64,000 nt of DNA from Polaribacter porphyrae (GCF_002954685.1 NZ_MSCN01000001.1:835600-899599), one strand, 5' to 3'; numbered from the stretch's first letter, positions 1 to 9,600 are shown. A program made the numbers and translations. The notes: generated by a model not told the origin, from the sequence alone.

Positions 1-723
1 CCTTTTACAGGTACTTTTGCGAACTTTTCAACAGGAAGAGTTTATGATCAAATTCGTCAATCTATTGCGTATTCTGGAAAAAATGTGAAAATTTGTGCTT
101 CTCATGCAGGAGTTACTTTAGGTGAAGATGGTGCTACACACCAAATTTTAGAAGACATTGGTTTGATGAAAATGTTACCTGGAATGACCGTAATTAATCC
201 ATGTGATTACAATCAAACAAAAGCTGCTACAATTGCAATTGCAGATTTTGATGGCCCTGTATATTTACGTTTTGGACGACCAAAAGTTCCGGTTTTTATG
301 CCTGAAGATGCAAAATTCGAAATTGGTAAAGGAATAAAATTAACAGAAGGTACAGATGTTACTATTGTAGCCACAGGTCATTTAGTTTGGGAGTCTTTAC
401 AAGCTGCTGAACAATTAGAAGCTGAAGGTATTTCTGTAGAAGTAATAAATATTCATACAATTAAACCTTTAGATGAAGAAATCATCTTAAAATCTGTGGC
501 AAAAACAGGTTGTATTGTAACTGCTGAAGAACATAACATTATTGGGGGATTAGGAGAAAGCGTAGCTAGAACTTTAGCATTGAACACTCCTACTCCACAA
601 GAATTTGTAGGTACGAATGATACTTTTGGAGAATCAGGAACACCTGCACAATTGATGGCTAAATATGGTTTAGATGCAAATGCTTTAGTAAAAGCTGTTA
701 AAAAAGTAATTTCTAGGAAATAA
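1..723 (+). CDS. Transketolase, C-terminal subunit (5' end outside window)
   Basis: The reading frame is open from base 1 and runs to the TAA at 721-723, so this is the 3' part of a gene that starts upstream of the window; the Met at 85 is internal. The visible protein has the transketolase pyrimidine-binding domain (for example CASHAGVTLGEDGATHQ and YLRFGRPKVPVF) followed by the C-terminal domain (TGHLVWESLQAAEQLEAEG, TAEEHNIIGGLG). Together with an N-terminal subunit it would form the thiamine-diphosphate enzyme of the non-oxidative pentose phosphate pathway. Bacteroidota often split transketolase into two adjacent genes, and the partner would lie just upstream. The family call is firm; whether it is a split subunit or the end of a full-length enzyme cannot be seen here. 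Confidence 0.9.
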   Translation, partial: PFTGTFANFSTGRVYDQIRQSIAYSGKNVKICASHAGVTLGEDGATHQILEDIGLMKMLPGMTVINPCDYNQTKAATIAIADFDGPVYLRFGRPKVPVFMPEDAKFEIGKGIKLTEGTDVTIVATGHLVWESLQAAEQLEAEGISVEVINIHTIKPLDEEIILKSVAKTGCIVTAEEHNIIGGLGESVARTLALNTPTPQEFVGTNDTFGESGTPAQLMAKYGLDANALVKAVKKVISRK

Positions 724-725
724 TA

Positions 726-747
726 ACGTTTTGTGTTTACAAAGCGT
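726..747 (+). terminator. Possible weak terminator after transketolase
   Basis: ACGTTTTGT and ACAAAGCGT can form a 9-bp stem with one G-U pair and a GTTT loop just after the stop codon, followed by CTTTAC. The U-tract is poor, so this may be only an attenuating hairpin. Confidence 0.35.
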
Positions 748-776
748 CTTTACATAAATAGATAAATTTAATCGAT

Positions 777-1385
777 ATGAAAAAAATAATTTTAATAGTA
801 TTTCTAGCTTTTGGCTTAAGTCAAATGTCAAATGCCCAAATCAATTTCGGTATTAAAGGTGGTATTAACTACAATTCAAATTCAGTTGAAGGAGTTAACG
901 GTGCTGGACAAGATATTTTTAATGGTGCAAAAAGTAAAACAGGGTATCATGCAGGTGTATGGTTGCGTTTAAAATTGCCTGTTGTTGGTTTATATTTACG
1001 TCCAGAATTAGTTTACACAAATTTAGAAAATGAAGTATTTTATACAGAAGCAGCCAAAACTACTACACATACTTTTCAAAAATTAGATATTCCTGTATTA
1101 TTAGGAAAGAAAATTTTTGGAATTGGTAATGTTTTTATTGGACCTTCTTTTCAATATATTTTAGATTCAGATTTTAGTGTTTCTGATATTTCTAGTGTAG
1201 ATGGTGATGGTTTTACAGTAGGTTTACAATTTGGTGGTGGAGTTGAATTTGGAAAATTAGGTATAGATATAAGATGGGAAAGAGCTTTTTCTGATGTAGA
1301 ATCTTCTTTTGTTGGTAATCTTGGAAATGCAAGTTATGACACTAGAATTAACCAAATTATTATTGGGCTTTCTTATCAGCTATAA
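777..1385 (+). CDS. Outer-membrane beta-barrel protein, PorT-like family
   Basis: A 202-residue protein with a clear signal peptide (MKKIILIVFLAFGLSQMSNA, cleavage before Gln-Ile). Alternating hydrophobic and glycine-rich strands follow (INFGIKGGINYNSNS, GVWLRLKLPVVGLYLRPEL, FTVGLQFGGGVEFGKLGID), and the protein ends with an aromatic beta-strand, IIIGLSYQL. This is the pattern of the small 'outer membrane beta-barrel domain' proteins of Bacteroidota, which lie in the outer membrane and mostly have unknown function. It stands alone, with a strong terminator after it. The family call rests on architecture; no substrate can be inferred. Confidence 0.75.
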   Translation: MKKIILIVFLAFGLSQMSNAQINFGIKGGINYNSNSVEGVNGAGQDIFNGAKSKTGYHAGVWLRLKLPVVGLYLRPELVYTNLENEVFYTEAAKTTTHTFQKLDIPVLLGKKIFGIGNVFIGPSFQYILDSDFSVSDISSVDGDGFTVGLQFGGGVEFGKLGIDIRWERAFSDVESSFVGNLGNASYDTRINQIIIGLSYQL

Positions 1386-1401
1386 AATTTTAAGAAAGGA
1401 T

Positions 1402-1446
1402 AAAAAAAACAGGGTTGTATTTTAAAAATACAACCCTGTTTTTTTA
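1402..1446. terminator. Bidirectional terminator between the barrel gene and bcp
   Basis: AACAGGGTTGTAT and ATACAACCCTGTT form a perfect stem at 1408-1440 flanked by an A-tract on the left and a T-tract on the right, so it can end transcription of both convergent genes. Confidence 0.9.
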
Positions 1447-1461
1447 TTTGTAAATTATGTA

Positions 1462-1914
1462 TTAACCCAAAATTTGCTCTGTATGAGCTTTCGTTTTTAC
1501 TTTAGTAATCACTTCTTCTATTAGACCATTTTCATCAATTACAAAAGTAGTTCTATGAATTCCATCATATTCTCTTCCCATAAACTTTTTTGGTCCCCAA
1601 ACTCCAAAAGCTTCAATGACAGCTTTATCTTCATCAGCCAATAAAGGATATGGAAAATCATATTTATTTTTAAAATTAGATTGTCTTTTAGCTGAATCTG
1701 CACTTACACCTAAAACATCATATCCTTTAGCAACAAAAGATTTATAGTTATCACTCAAGTTACATGCTTCTGCTGTACAACCAGGTGTACTAGCTTTAGG
1801 GTAAAAGAATAATACTAATTTCTTTCCTTTATAATCTTCTAGTTTTATACTATTTCCATCTTGATCTTTCGCTTCAAACTGTGGAGCCTTATCTCCTATT
1901 TTTAATGATGTCAT
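1462..1914 (-). CDS. bcp: Thioredoxin-dependent thiol peroxidase (Bcp/PrxQ)
   Basis: A 150-residue AhpC/TSA-family peroxiredoxin that reduces hydrogen peroxide and organic hydroperoxides in the cytoplasm using thioredoxin. The diagnostic segment is FFYPKASTPGCTAEACNL. Cys46 is the peroxidatic residue and Cys51 the resolving one; the C-X4-C spacing is typical of the atypical 2-Cys PrxQ class. Length matches the family. It is convergent with the beta-barrel gene and divergent from nth. A TATTTTTG -7 element lies about 30 bases upstream on the same strand. Confidence 0.95.
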   Translation of the reverse strand: MTSLKIGDKAPQFEAKDQDGNSIKLEDYKGKKLVLFFYPKASTPGCTAEACNLSDNYKSFVAKGYDVLGVSADSAKRQSNFKNKYDFPYPLLADEDKAVIEAFGVWGPKKFMGREYDGIHRTTFVIDENGLIEEVITKVKTKAHTEQILG

Positions 1915-1944
1915 TTTGTTTTATTTATTTTTAAATAATTTAAA

Positions 1945-1952
1945 CAAAAATA
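1945..1952 (-). promoter_or_regulatory. -7 promoter element of bcp
   Basis: Reads TATTTTTG on the minus strand, matching the Bacteroidota consensus TAnnTTTG, and lies about 30 bases before the bcp start. Confidence 0.55.
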
Positions 1953-1987
1953 CAATAAATCAAATATTAAATTCAATTAAAGATGTT

Positions 1988-1995
1988 TACTTTTG
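1988..1995 (+). promoter_or_regulatory. -7 promoter element of nth
   Basis: TACTTTTG matches TAnnTTTG and ends 19 bases before the nth ATG, which implies a very short leader. Confidence 0.55.
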
Positions 1996-2014
1996 TCTTA
2001 AATATTAGTTAATA

Positions 2015-2668
2015 ATGACGAAACAAGAAAAAGTAGATTTTGTAATTGAAACACTACAAACTTTATATCCAACAATACCTATTCCTTTAGACCATAAAAA
2101 TCCTTATACATTATTGATTGCTGTTTTATTATCTGCACAATGTACAGATGTTCGTGTAAATCAAATTACGCCTTTATTGTTTGCCAAAGCTGATAATCCT
2201 TTTGATATGATTAAAATGTCTGTTGAAGAAATTAAGGCAATTATTCGTCCTTGTGGCTTATCACCAATGAAAAGTAAAGGGATTTATGGTTTATCTAAAA
2301 TATTAATTGAAAAATATAATGGAGAGGTTCCAAAATCTTTTGAAGGTTTAGAAGAATTGCCTGCAGTAGGTCATAAAACTGCAAGTGTAGTTATGAGTCA
2401 AGCTTTTGGAGTACCAGCTTTTCCAGTTGATACACATATTCATAGGTTAATGTATAGATGGAATCTAACCAATGGAAAAAACGTACAACAAACTGAAAAA
2501 GATGCAAAACGCTTGTTTCCAAAAGAATTATGGAACGATTTACATTTACAAATCATTTGGTATGGACGTGAATATTCGCCTGCAAGAGGTTGGGATTTAG
2601 AAAAAGATGTTATTACTAAAACAATTGGTAGAAAATCTGTTTTAGATGCTTATTATAAATCAAAATAA
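2015..2668 (+). CDS. nth: Endonuclease III family DNA glycosylase/AP lyase, without Fe-S cluster
   Basis: A 217-residue base-excision repair enzyme that would remove oxidised pyrimidines and cut at abasic sites. The helix-hairpin-helix is LEELPAVGHKTASVVM, with catalytic Lys121, followed by FPVDTHIHRL with catalytic Asp139. The oddity is the C-terminus. Where E. coli Nth has four cysteines (C-X6-C-X2-C-X5-C) binding a 4Fe-4S cluster, this protein reads YGREYSPARGWDLEKDVITK and has none. The only cysteines are Cys43 and Cys80. The glycosylase fold and catalytic pair are intact, so the enzyme is probably active without a cluster. Confidence 0.92.
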   Translation: MTKQEKVDFVIETLQTLYPTIPIPLDHKNPYTLLIAVLLSAQCTDVRVNQITPLLFAKADNPFDMIKMSVEEIKAIIRPCGLSPMKSKGIYGLSKILIEKYNGEVPKSFEGLEELPAVGHKTASVVMSQAFGVPAFPVDTHIHRLMYRWNLTNGKNVQQTEKDAKRLFPKELWNDLHLQIIWYGREYSPARGWDLEKDVITKTIGRKSVLDAYYKSK

Positions 2669-2684
2669 AATTAAACAAACATTG

Positions 2685-2723
2685 GAGTCTCTTCCCTTTG
2701 GGAAGGTTAGGATGGGCTTTTAA
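2685..2723. repeat. Short dispersed repeat (CCCTTTGGGAAGG...AGGATGGGC type)
   Basis: The stretch TCCCTTTGGGAAGG then TTAGGATGGGC resembles a second copy at 59573-59611 (CCTTTGGAAAGG then TTTAGGATAGGC). Both have a short palindrome followed by AGGAT(A/G)GGC, so this looks like a small dispersed element. Confidence 0.5.
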
Positions 2724-2732
2724 TGGGCAGTA

Positions 2733-2766
2733 TAAAAAAAGCCTCAACGTTAGTTGAAGCTTTTTC
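2733..2766. terminator. Bidirectional terminator between nth and the 47-aa gene
   Basis: AAAAAGCCTCAAC and GTTGAAGCTTTTT pair (one mismatch) across a TTA loop, with A-rich and T-rich flanks on the two sides, so it can serve both convergent genes. Confidence 0.8.
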
Positions 2767-2771
2767 CACTC

Positions 2772-2915
2772 TTAATTCAAATTCAATTCAATGAAATTTT
2801 TTGATTTGGTTTTTACAATAGTTAGCGATTTGGAAAAATCAATCAAAAATTGAACTGTTTCTTGTTTGGGTTGCATCTGAAATTCAGATGGCTTTTTTGA
2901 GTAAAGTTGCATCAT
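2772..2915 (-). CDS. Small hypothetical protein, 47 aa, downstream of the sigma factor
   Basis: An open frame of 47 codons on the minus strand begins with two consecutive ATGs and ends in TAA six bases before a good terminator. The peptide starts MMQLYSKKPSEFQMQPKQET, continues VQFLIDFSKSLTIVKTKSKN and ends FIELNLN. It is soluble-looking, amphipathic and lysine-rich, with no motif I can name. It sits 57 bases downstream of the sigma-factor gene on the same strand, so the two could share a transcript that ends at the 2733-2766 hairpin. From memory, similar short proteins with a FL.D(F/Y)SK.L core occur at this place in other Flavobacteriaceae; I could not check this. Confidence 0.65.
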   Translation of the reverse strand: MMQLYSKKPSEFQMQPKQETVQFLIDFSKSLTIVKTKSKNFIELNLN

Positions 2916-2972
2916 ACAATTGGTTTAGTCTTTAGTTTTCAATTAGATAACGATGCAATTTTAACTTTATTG

Positions 2973-3560
2973 TTAATTCACTAAAATAATTTTATGTTTT
3001 TCTATTAATTTACGCATATTAATTAATGCATAACGCATTCTACCTAAAGCTGTATTGATGCTAACACCAGTGTTTTCGCTAATTTCCTTAAAACTCATAT
3101 CTTTATACATACGCATTACTAAAACTTCTTTTTGTTCTTCAGGAAGCTCTTTAACTAGCTCTCTAACATCATTATAAATCTGTTCTTGAATAATTTTTTT
3201 CTCTGCGTTTAAGTTTCCATCACCTAAAACAGAAAAAATATCAAACTCATCAGTATTTTTAAAAGAAGGCATTCTGTTCGATTTTCTAAAATGATCAATA
3301 ACCAAATTGTGAGAAATTCGCATCACCCAAGGTAAAAATTTACCTTCTTCATTGTAATTTCCTTTTTTTAAGGTACGAATTACTTTAATAAAAGTATCCT
3401 GAAAAATATCTTCGGTAATATCTCTATCTTGTACTTTACTATATATAAAACTAAACAAACGTTGTTGATGTCTATTGATTAAAACAGATAAAGCCGATTC
3501 TTTTCCTTTTATATAATCACTAACTAAAGTGCTATCTTTTATTGGGTTTTTACGCATCAT
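2973..3560 (-). CDS. RNA polymerase sigma-70 factor, ECF type
   Basis: A 195-residue sigma factor with region 2 near residues 25-95 (LINRHQQRLFSFIYSKVQDR, DIFQDTFIKVIRTL, LPWVMRISHNLVIDHFRK) and region 4 near 130-185 (ELPEEQKEVLVMRMYKDMSF, EISENTGVSINTALGRMRYA). There is no region 1 or 3, so it belongs to the ECF/group 4 class that redirects RNA polymerase to a dedicated promoter set. No anti-sigma gene is adjacent. It is divergent from uvrA, an arrangement I associate with Flavobacteriaceae. The regulon cannot be told from sequence. Confidence 0.9.
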   Translation of the reverse strand: MMRKNPIKDSTLVSDYIKGKESALSVLINRHQQRLFSFIYSKVQDRDITEDIFQDTFIKVIRTLKKGNYNEEGKFLPWVMRISHNLVIDHFRKSNRMPSFKNTDEFDIFSVLGDGNLNAEKKIIQEQIYNDVRELVKELPEEQKEVLVMRMYKDMSFKEISENTGVSINTALGRMRYALINMRKLIEKHKIILVN

Positions 3561-3775
3561 ATCTACTTTTAGAAGAACAAGTGGCTCTTCTGATTTATTA
3601 TTTTGTTAATAATTTATAAAGTAGTATTCAACTATATGCGTCTAATTTTGTGAGTATTAAGTGTCCAAATATAACTTTTATTTTTAATTCAGCAAATTAT
3701 TTAACAATTTCTATCAGAATCTTTTTTTCTAATCGATGAAAATAATGGTATTTTTATACCTTATATTTTTTGATA

Positions 3776-6568
3776 ATGAAGACTGATATTTCTACTGTAA
3801 ATCCTAAAAAAAACATCATCATAAAAGGAGCAAAACTCCATAATTTAAAAGATATTGATGTTGTTATCCCAAGAAATAAACTAGTAGTAATTACTGGTCT
3901 TTCTGGATCAGGGAAATCTTCTTTAGCCTTTGATACGCTTTATGCTGAAGGTCAAAGACGCTATGTAGAGAGTTTATCTTCTTACGCACGTCAGTTTTTA
4001 GGAAAATTGCACAAACCAAAAGTAGATTATATAAAAGGTATTGCACCAGCAATTGCGATTGAACAAAAAGTAAATTCAACAAACCCAAGATCTACAGTAG
4101 GTACATCCACAGAAATTTACGATTACATTAAATTATTATATGCTAGAATTGGGAAGACCTTCTCTCCTATTTCTGGAAATGAAGTTAAAAAAGATACAGT
4201 TTCTGATGTTGTGAATTTTGTGAAAGAATTCGAAGATCGCACAAAATTATTATTGCTTGCTCCTATTACTATTGATGAAAATCGTGATTTAAAAACGGTT
4301 CTACAAGTATTAGAGCAACAAGGTTATGCACGTTTAAAATGGAATGATAAAGTATATCGAATTTCTGATTTCCCTCAAAAAGAATTTAAAAATGAGGAAT
4401 TATTTTTAGTTGTCGATAGAATTGTTACTAAAAATGATGAAGATTTTTACAATAGATTAGCAGATGCTATTCAGACTGCTTTTTTTGAAGGAAAAGGTAT
4501 TTGTTTTATAGAAAATTTAACTGATAATAAAATAGCCGAATTTAGCAATAAATTCGATTTAGATGGAATGTCTTTTTTAGAACCAAATACACATTTATTC
4601 AGTTTTAACAATCCTTATGGTGCTTGCCCAACTTGCGAAGGCTATGGAAATGTAATTGGTATTGATGAAGATTTGGTAATTCCGAATACTGGTTTATCAA
4701 TTTACGATGATGCCATTTTTCCTTTCAGGACACCATCTTATGTGCATTATAAAGAAGATTTAGTAGCAGTGGCTTATCAATTTGATATTCCTATTCATAA
4801 ACCCTGGTTTGAATTAACTGAAAAACAAAAAGAATTGATTTGGAATGGAAACAAATCTTTTAATGGAATTCATCACTTTTTTACTGCTTTAGAAGAAAAA
4901 AGTTATAAAATTCAGAATCGTGTAATGTTATCACGTTATCGTGGAAAAACTAAATGTACTACTTGTAATGGTAAGCGTTTGCGAGAAGAAACAAACTATG
5001 TGAAAATCAACAATAAAACTATTTCTGATTTGGTTTCTTTGCCTTTAGATGAATTATCCGTTTTCTTTAAAAACATTAAATTAGACAAATATGAAGAAAA
5101 AATAGGGAAACGTTTGTTAACGGAAATCAACAATCGTTTAAAATTTTTAACTGATGTTGGTCTCTCCTATTTAACCATCAACAGAACTTCGAACACACTT
5201 TCTGGTGGAGAAAGTCAACGTATAAATTTAGCCACTTCTTTAGGAAGTTCTTTGGTAGGTTCTATGTACATTTTAGATGAACCAAGCATTGGTTTGCATC
5301 CAAAGGATACAGAACGTCTGATTGGTGTTTTAAAAAATCTACGTGATTTAGGTAACACAGTTGTGGTTGTTGAACACGATGAAGATATTATGAAAGAAGC
5401 TGATTATATTATCGATATTGGCCCAGAAGCAGGAACTTTTGGTGGAAATGTAGTTGCTGAAGGAACATATCAAGAAATTCTAAAATCCGATTCTTTAACT
5501 GCAAAATATTTAAATGACGATTTAAAAATTGAAGTCCCAACAAAACGTAGAACTTCAAAAAATAAAATTCAGATTATTGGAGCAAGAGAGCATAATCTAC
5601 AAAATATTGACGTTACTTTTCCATTAAACTGTTTGTCAGTGATTACTGGAGTTTCTGGCTCTGGAAAAAGTACATTGGTTAAAAAGATTTTATATCCATC
5701 AATGCAAAAAAAGTTGAATGGTTATGGAGATAAAATTGGACAACATACAGCAATTGAAGGTGATTTTGATACGTTAAAATCAGTTGAATTTATTGATCAA
5801 AATCCTATTGGGCGTTCTTCACGATCTAATCCTGTTACGTATATTAAAGCTTATGATGATATTAGAGCTTTGTTTTCGAATCAGAAATTATCAAAAATAA
5901 GAAACTACAAACCCAAACATTTTTCTTTTAATGTAGAAGGTGGACGTTGTGAAGTTTGTAAAGGTGAAGGCGAAGTGACTATTGAAATGCAATTTATGGC
6001 AGATGTACATTTAGAATGCGATGTTTGTAATGGAAAACGCTTTAAAAAAGAGGTTTTAGAAGTAAAGTTTGATGGAAAAAACATTGATGACATCCTAAAT
6101 TTAACCATTGATGATGCTGTTGCTTTTTTCTCTGAAAACTTGGTAACTAAAATTGCAAAGAAATTACAACCTTTGCAAGATGTTGGTTTGGGTTATGTTA
6201 CTTTAGGCCAATCTTCTTCTACACTTTCTGGTGGAGAAGCACAAAGAATCAAATTGGCATCCTTTTTAGTAAAAGGAAATACCAAAGACAAGGCTTTATT
6301 TATTTTTGATGAACCTACAACAGGTTTGCATTTTCACGATATTAAAAAATTATTGGCATCTTTTAATGCTTTAATTGAAAGAGGACATTCCATCATTGTA
6401 ATTGAACATAATATAGAACTGATTAAATGTGCAGATTACATTATTGATTTAGGTTTAGAAGGTGGTAAAAATGGAGGAGAATTGATTTTTCAAGGAAAAC
6501 CAGAAGAATTGGCAAGAGATACCAAATCTTATACTGCTAAATATTTAGGGGAAAAGTTGGTTTTTTAA
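3776..6568 (+). CDS. uvrA: Excinuclease ABC subunit A (UvrA)
   Basis: A 930-residue damage-recognition ATPase of nucleotide excision repair that works with UvrB and UvrC. Two ABC modules are visible: Walker A GLSGSGKSS near residue 41 and GVSGSGKST in the second half, with signatures TLSGGESQRI and TLSGGEAQRI. The C-terminal zinc module is intact (RCEVCKGEGEV and LECDVCNGKRF). The first zinc module looks reduced: only the second Cys pair (ACPTCEGYG) is kept, and the segment where E. coli has the first pair reads FDLDGMSFLEPN. I chose ATG at 3776; an in-frame TTG at 3770 is also possible. The gene is divergent from the sigma factor. Confidence 0.95.
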   Translation: MKTDISTVNPKKNIIIKGAKLHNLKDIDVVIPRNKLVVITGLSGSGKSSLAFDTLYAEGQRRYVESLSSYARQFLGKLHKPKVDYIKGIAPAIAIEQKVNSTNPRSTVGTSTEIYDYIKLLYARIGKTFSPISGNEVKKDTVSDVVNFVKEFEDRTKLLLLAPITIDENRDLKTVLQVLEQQGYARLKWNDKVYRISDFPQKEFKNEELFLVVDRIVTKNDEDFYNRLADAIQTAFFEGKGICFIENLTDNKIAEFSNKFDLDGMSFLEPNTHLFSFNNPYGACPTCEGYGNVIGIDEDLVIPNTGLSIYDDAIFPFRTPSYVHYKEDLVAVAYQFDIPIHKPWFELTEKQKELIWNGNKSFNGIHHFFTALEEKSYKIQNRVMLSRYRGKTKCTTCNGKRLREETNYVKINNKTISDLVSLPLDELSVFFKNIKLDKYEEKIGKRLLTEINNRLKFLTDVGLSYLTINRTSNTLSGGESQRINLATSLGSSLVGSMYILDEPSIGLHPKDTERLIGVLKNLRDLGNTVVVVEHDEDIMKEADYIIDIGPEAGTFGGNVVAEGTYQEILKSDSLTAKYLNDDLKIEVPTKRRTSKNKIQIIGAREHNLQNIDVTFPLNCLSVITGVSGSGKSTLVKKILYPSMQKKLNGYGDKIGQHTAIEGDFDTLKSVEFIDQNPIGRSSRSNPVTYIKAYDDIRALFSNQKLSKIRNYKPKHFSFNVEGGRCEVCKGEGEVTIEMQFMADVHLECDVCNGKRFKKEVLEVKFDGKNIDDILNLTIDDAVAFFSENLVTKIAKKLQPLQDVGLGYVTLGQSSSTLSGGEAQRIKLASFLVKGNTKDKALFIFDEPTTGLHFHDIKKLLASFNALIERGHSIIVIEHNIELIKCADYIIDLGLEGGKNGGELIFQGKPEELARDTKSYTAKYLGEKLVF

Positions 6569-6596
6569 TAAAAAAAGATTTTGACAATAATTACTT

Positions 6597-6632
6597 AACC
6601 TGCAAGGTTTTTATAACCTTGTAGGTTTTTTT
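6597..6632 (+). terminator. Terminator hairpin after uvrA
   Basis: AACCTGCAAGGTT pairs with AACCTTGTAGGTT (one G-U) and is followed by a run of T. It is nearly the mirror image of the second hairpin at 6658-6683. Confidence 0.75.
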
Positions 6633-6657
6633 AGTTTTTTGTCTTTATGAATTCATA

Positions 6658-6683
6658 CCTACAAGGTTTTTAAACCTTGCAGG
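6658..6683. repeat. Palindromic repeat / terminator between uvrA and the protease
   Basis: CCTACAAGGTTT and AAACCTTGCAGG form a stem with one G-U. The sequence resembles the reverse complement of the 6597-6626 hairpin and the palindrome at 59446-59478, so it may belong to a dispersed family. It also lies just past the stop of the tricorn-like gene on the minus strand. Confidence 0.6.
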
Positions 6684-6698
6684 AACAAATTTAATTTT

Positions 6699-9600
6699 TT
6701 ATTTAATTTTCTTCATAATAATCTCAATAGCTTTATCCAATTGAGGTGTATTATTTTCTAATCTATCCTTAAAGTTTTTACCAACATAAACATCTGGTGC
6801 AACTCCGTTAATTTCTAAATCTTTGCCATCTAAAGTATAACAACCCCAAGAAGGTAATCTGTAAAAAGAACCATCTACCAAAGAACTTCCTGTTGTAAAA
6901 ATTATCCATCTGTAGGTTTCTGTCCCAACAATAGTTCCTAAACCTAATTCCTTAAAACCAGCTGCTGTCATTTCTGCATCAGATAAAGATTGTTCATTTA
7001 TCAACAAAACAATTGGTTTATTTCCGTAACTAAAGTTAGATTGACTTGCTAATTTACCTTCTCTATACTTCCAGTTTAAATATTGTTTTTGTTGTAAGAA
7101 GTTTAAAACAGCATCGTGTACATTTCCACCTGTGTTATAACGTAAATCTAAAATCAATCCTTTTTTATAGGCTTCATCACTCATTAAATCTTCGTAGAAT
7201 TTTGTTAGTTCTCCTCTGCCCATATTTTTCATATGTACATAAGCAATCTGATTATTCGATTTTTTATCTACATAATTCTGATTTTCATCTTGCCATTCGT
7301 CATATACCAAACTGTTGATTCCTCTATAACTTGTGGTATGAATAAAAACATCATATTTTTCTTTATTTCTAGAAAACGTGAGTTTAATTTCGCTTTGAAA
7401 TTTCGGATTTGTAAAATAGGAAGCTCTATTTCTACTTTTATCAATTTTGATGTCATTTACAGCAATCAATTCATCTCCTTTTCTAATATTTTTGCCTTTT
7501 ACATCAACAGGACTTTCTTTTACAATTCGCTTAACTATATATGGATTTTGATTTTCGAAAACAATTCCTGTTGCCAAAGTTCTAGTACCATAATATATTT
7601 TTTCTTCTGCACCATTCGAATTAAAACCAAAATGTGAAGTATTTAATTCGCCAAGCATATCATTAAAAATTAACCTTAACTCTGCTCTATTCGTTACAAA
7701 TGATAAATACTTTGCATAACTATCTCTTAATTTTTGCCAGTTTTCTCCGTGAAAATTTTCATCATAAAAATTCTCTTCCATTCCTGCCCAAGCTTCAAAA
7801 TACATTTGCTCAAATTCGTCTGATAACGATTTATTGAAATTGTAATTGATAGCAATTGGTTTTAATTTATTCGCACCTAAATTTAGTGAATGAATTGCAC
7901 CTCTTACTAAAACATAATGCTTCTTTTTTGAGGTAACATACTGATAACCAAAGATTCTTTTGTCACCTAATTTTACAGTTTTGTTATTTTCAAAAGGTTC
8001 TAGAGTGGTTTTCCATAATTTAGATTGCCCTTCATCATGATTTGAAGTATATAAAACGTGTGTTTTGGTACCATCTTTTATGACTGAAATATTTCTTTGA
8101 TTTCCAAACCAAGGACTAATTCTAGTTAATCTATCCATTAAACCATTCGAATTGATAGTTGTAGTTACAGTTTCTTTTTTCGATTTTTTAGCAGTATCTT
8201 TTTTAGCAAAAAGTTGATTTACCTTCTCCATTTTAAAAGGTTTCTCATATTTATCTAAAGCCATTTGGTATATTTTAGAATTTCCATTTCCTCCACTTGG
8301 AAAATTTGGGGATGTTCTTTCTGAACTAAAATACAAGTATTTTCCATCTGCAGACCAAATTGGGCCAAACTCTGAAACTTTAGTATTGGTTAAATTTATT
8401 ATTCTTTTTGATGCAATATTATAGACAAAAATATCCGCCTCAAAATCTCTGTAGGCATTGTACACAATGTATTTGTCATCAGGAGAAAAATAAGGATTTG
8501 CATTGTAAAATCCCCAAAGTTCATCCTCTACAACCAACTCACTTTTATAGGTTTTTAAATCGATTGTGTGAATTTCGTTTCTACCTCTTAAATACACACC
8601 TTTGGTTAAATCTTTATTAAAAGTAATTTGTCTGTTGTTCATCATATTTTTTGTGAGCTGTTTCTTTTTAGAAGGATTTGTAACATCCACAGTAAACCAA
8701 TTGTAATACCCTTTATAAGATCTTGAGAACAATAGTGTTTTATTGTCTTTTAACCATTTTACCTCACTTATTGCTTCTAAAACATTAGTTGGGATTTCTT
8801 TTACAAATTTCCCTTTTACATCAGAAACAAACAGTTTTCCTCTAGAAACAAACGCCATCTTTTTTCCATCTGGTGAAACATCGAAAAAAGTGATATTTCC
8901 TTTTACATTATAAGCCTGATTTTTATCAACTGTTGAATTTGTATTGATATTTATTTTCAGTTTTTTAGCAGAATTTGAAGCAATATCATACACATAGATT
9001 TGATAATCTTTTCGAAACACAATTTTATTTCCATCAGCAGATACTTTTGGCCACATTATAGATGTAGAAAAGTTTGTTAATCGTTTCTTTTTTCCATCTT
9101 TGAATGTATACAAATTGTATTCTCCTTTATATTCATCAGATTTAAAATAAACGGTTCCGTTTTTATCGATTGTTGCTCCAAAATCCTTTCCTCTGTAAGA
9201 AGTATGTTTTGTAAATTTTTGAGTGGTTACATTATACGATTTGATATCAGGATTATAATCACCTATATATCTTTTTCTGTGTGCAAAACGAAAACTTTCC
9301 CAAGTTTCATTAAAATAAAAATCTTTGGTTTTCGGATGCTGTACAACATGATGCACTGTGTTAAAATAATGTGGGAATTTTCTTATGGGAGTTCCTCCAT
9401 CTTTAGAAATTGTGTAATTAGAAATGGAATTTTCTCTATTAGAATCAAAATTGATGGTTTTACTATCCCAACTCCAAGAAGTAACCCTATCATTGGCTTC
9501 GTGAAATGTAAGCTGCTTTATTTCTCCTCCATTTAAAGACATTAAATAGATATCATTATTTCCATATTGATTGCTAGAAAAAGCCAAGTATTTTCCATCT

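Noticed and set aside
7046..9536. Several plus-strand frames within the tricorn-like gene
   Set aside because: Antisense shadows with low-complexity translations; the minus-strand gene has clear domains.
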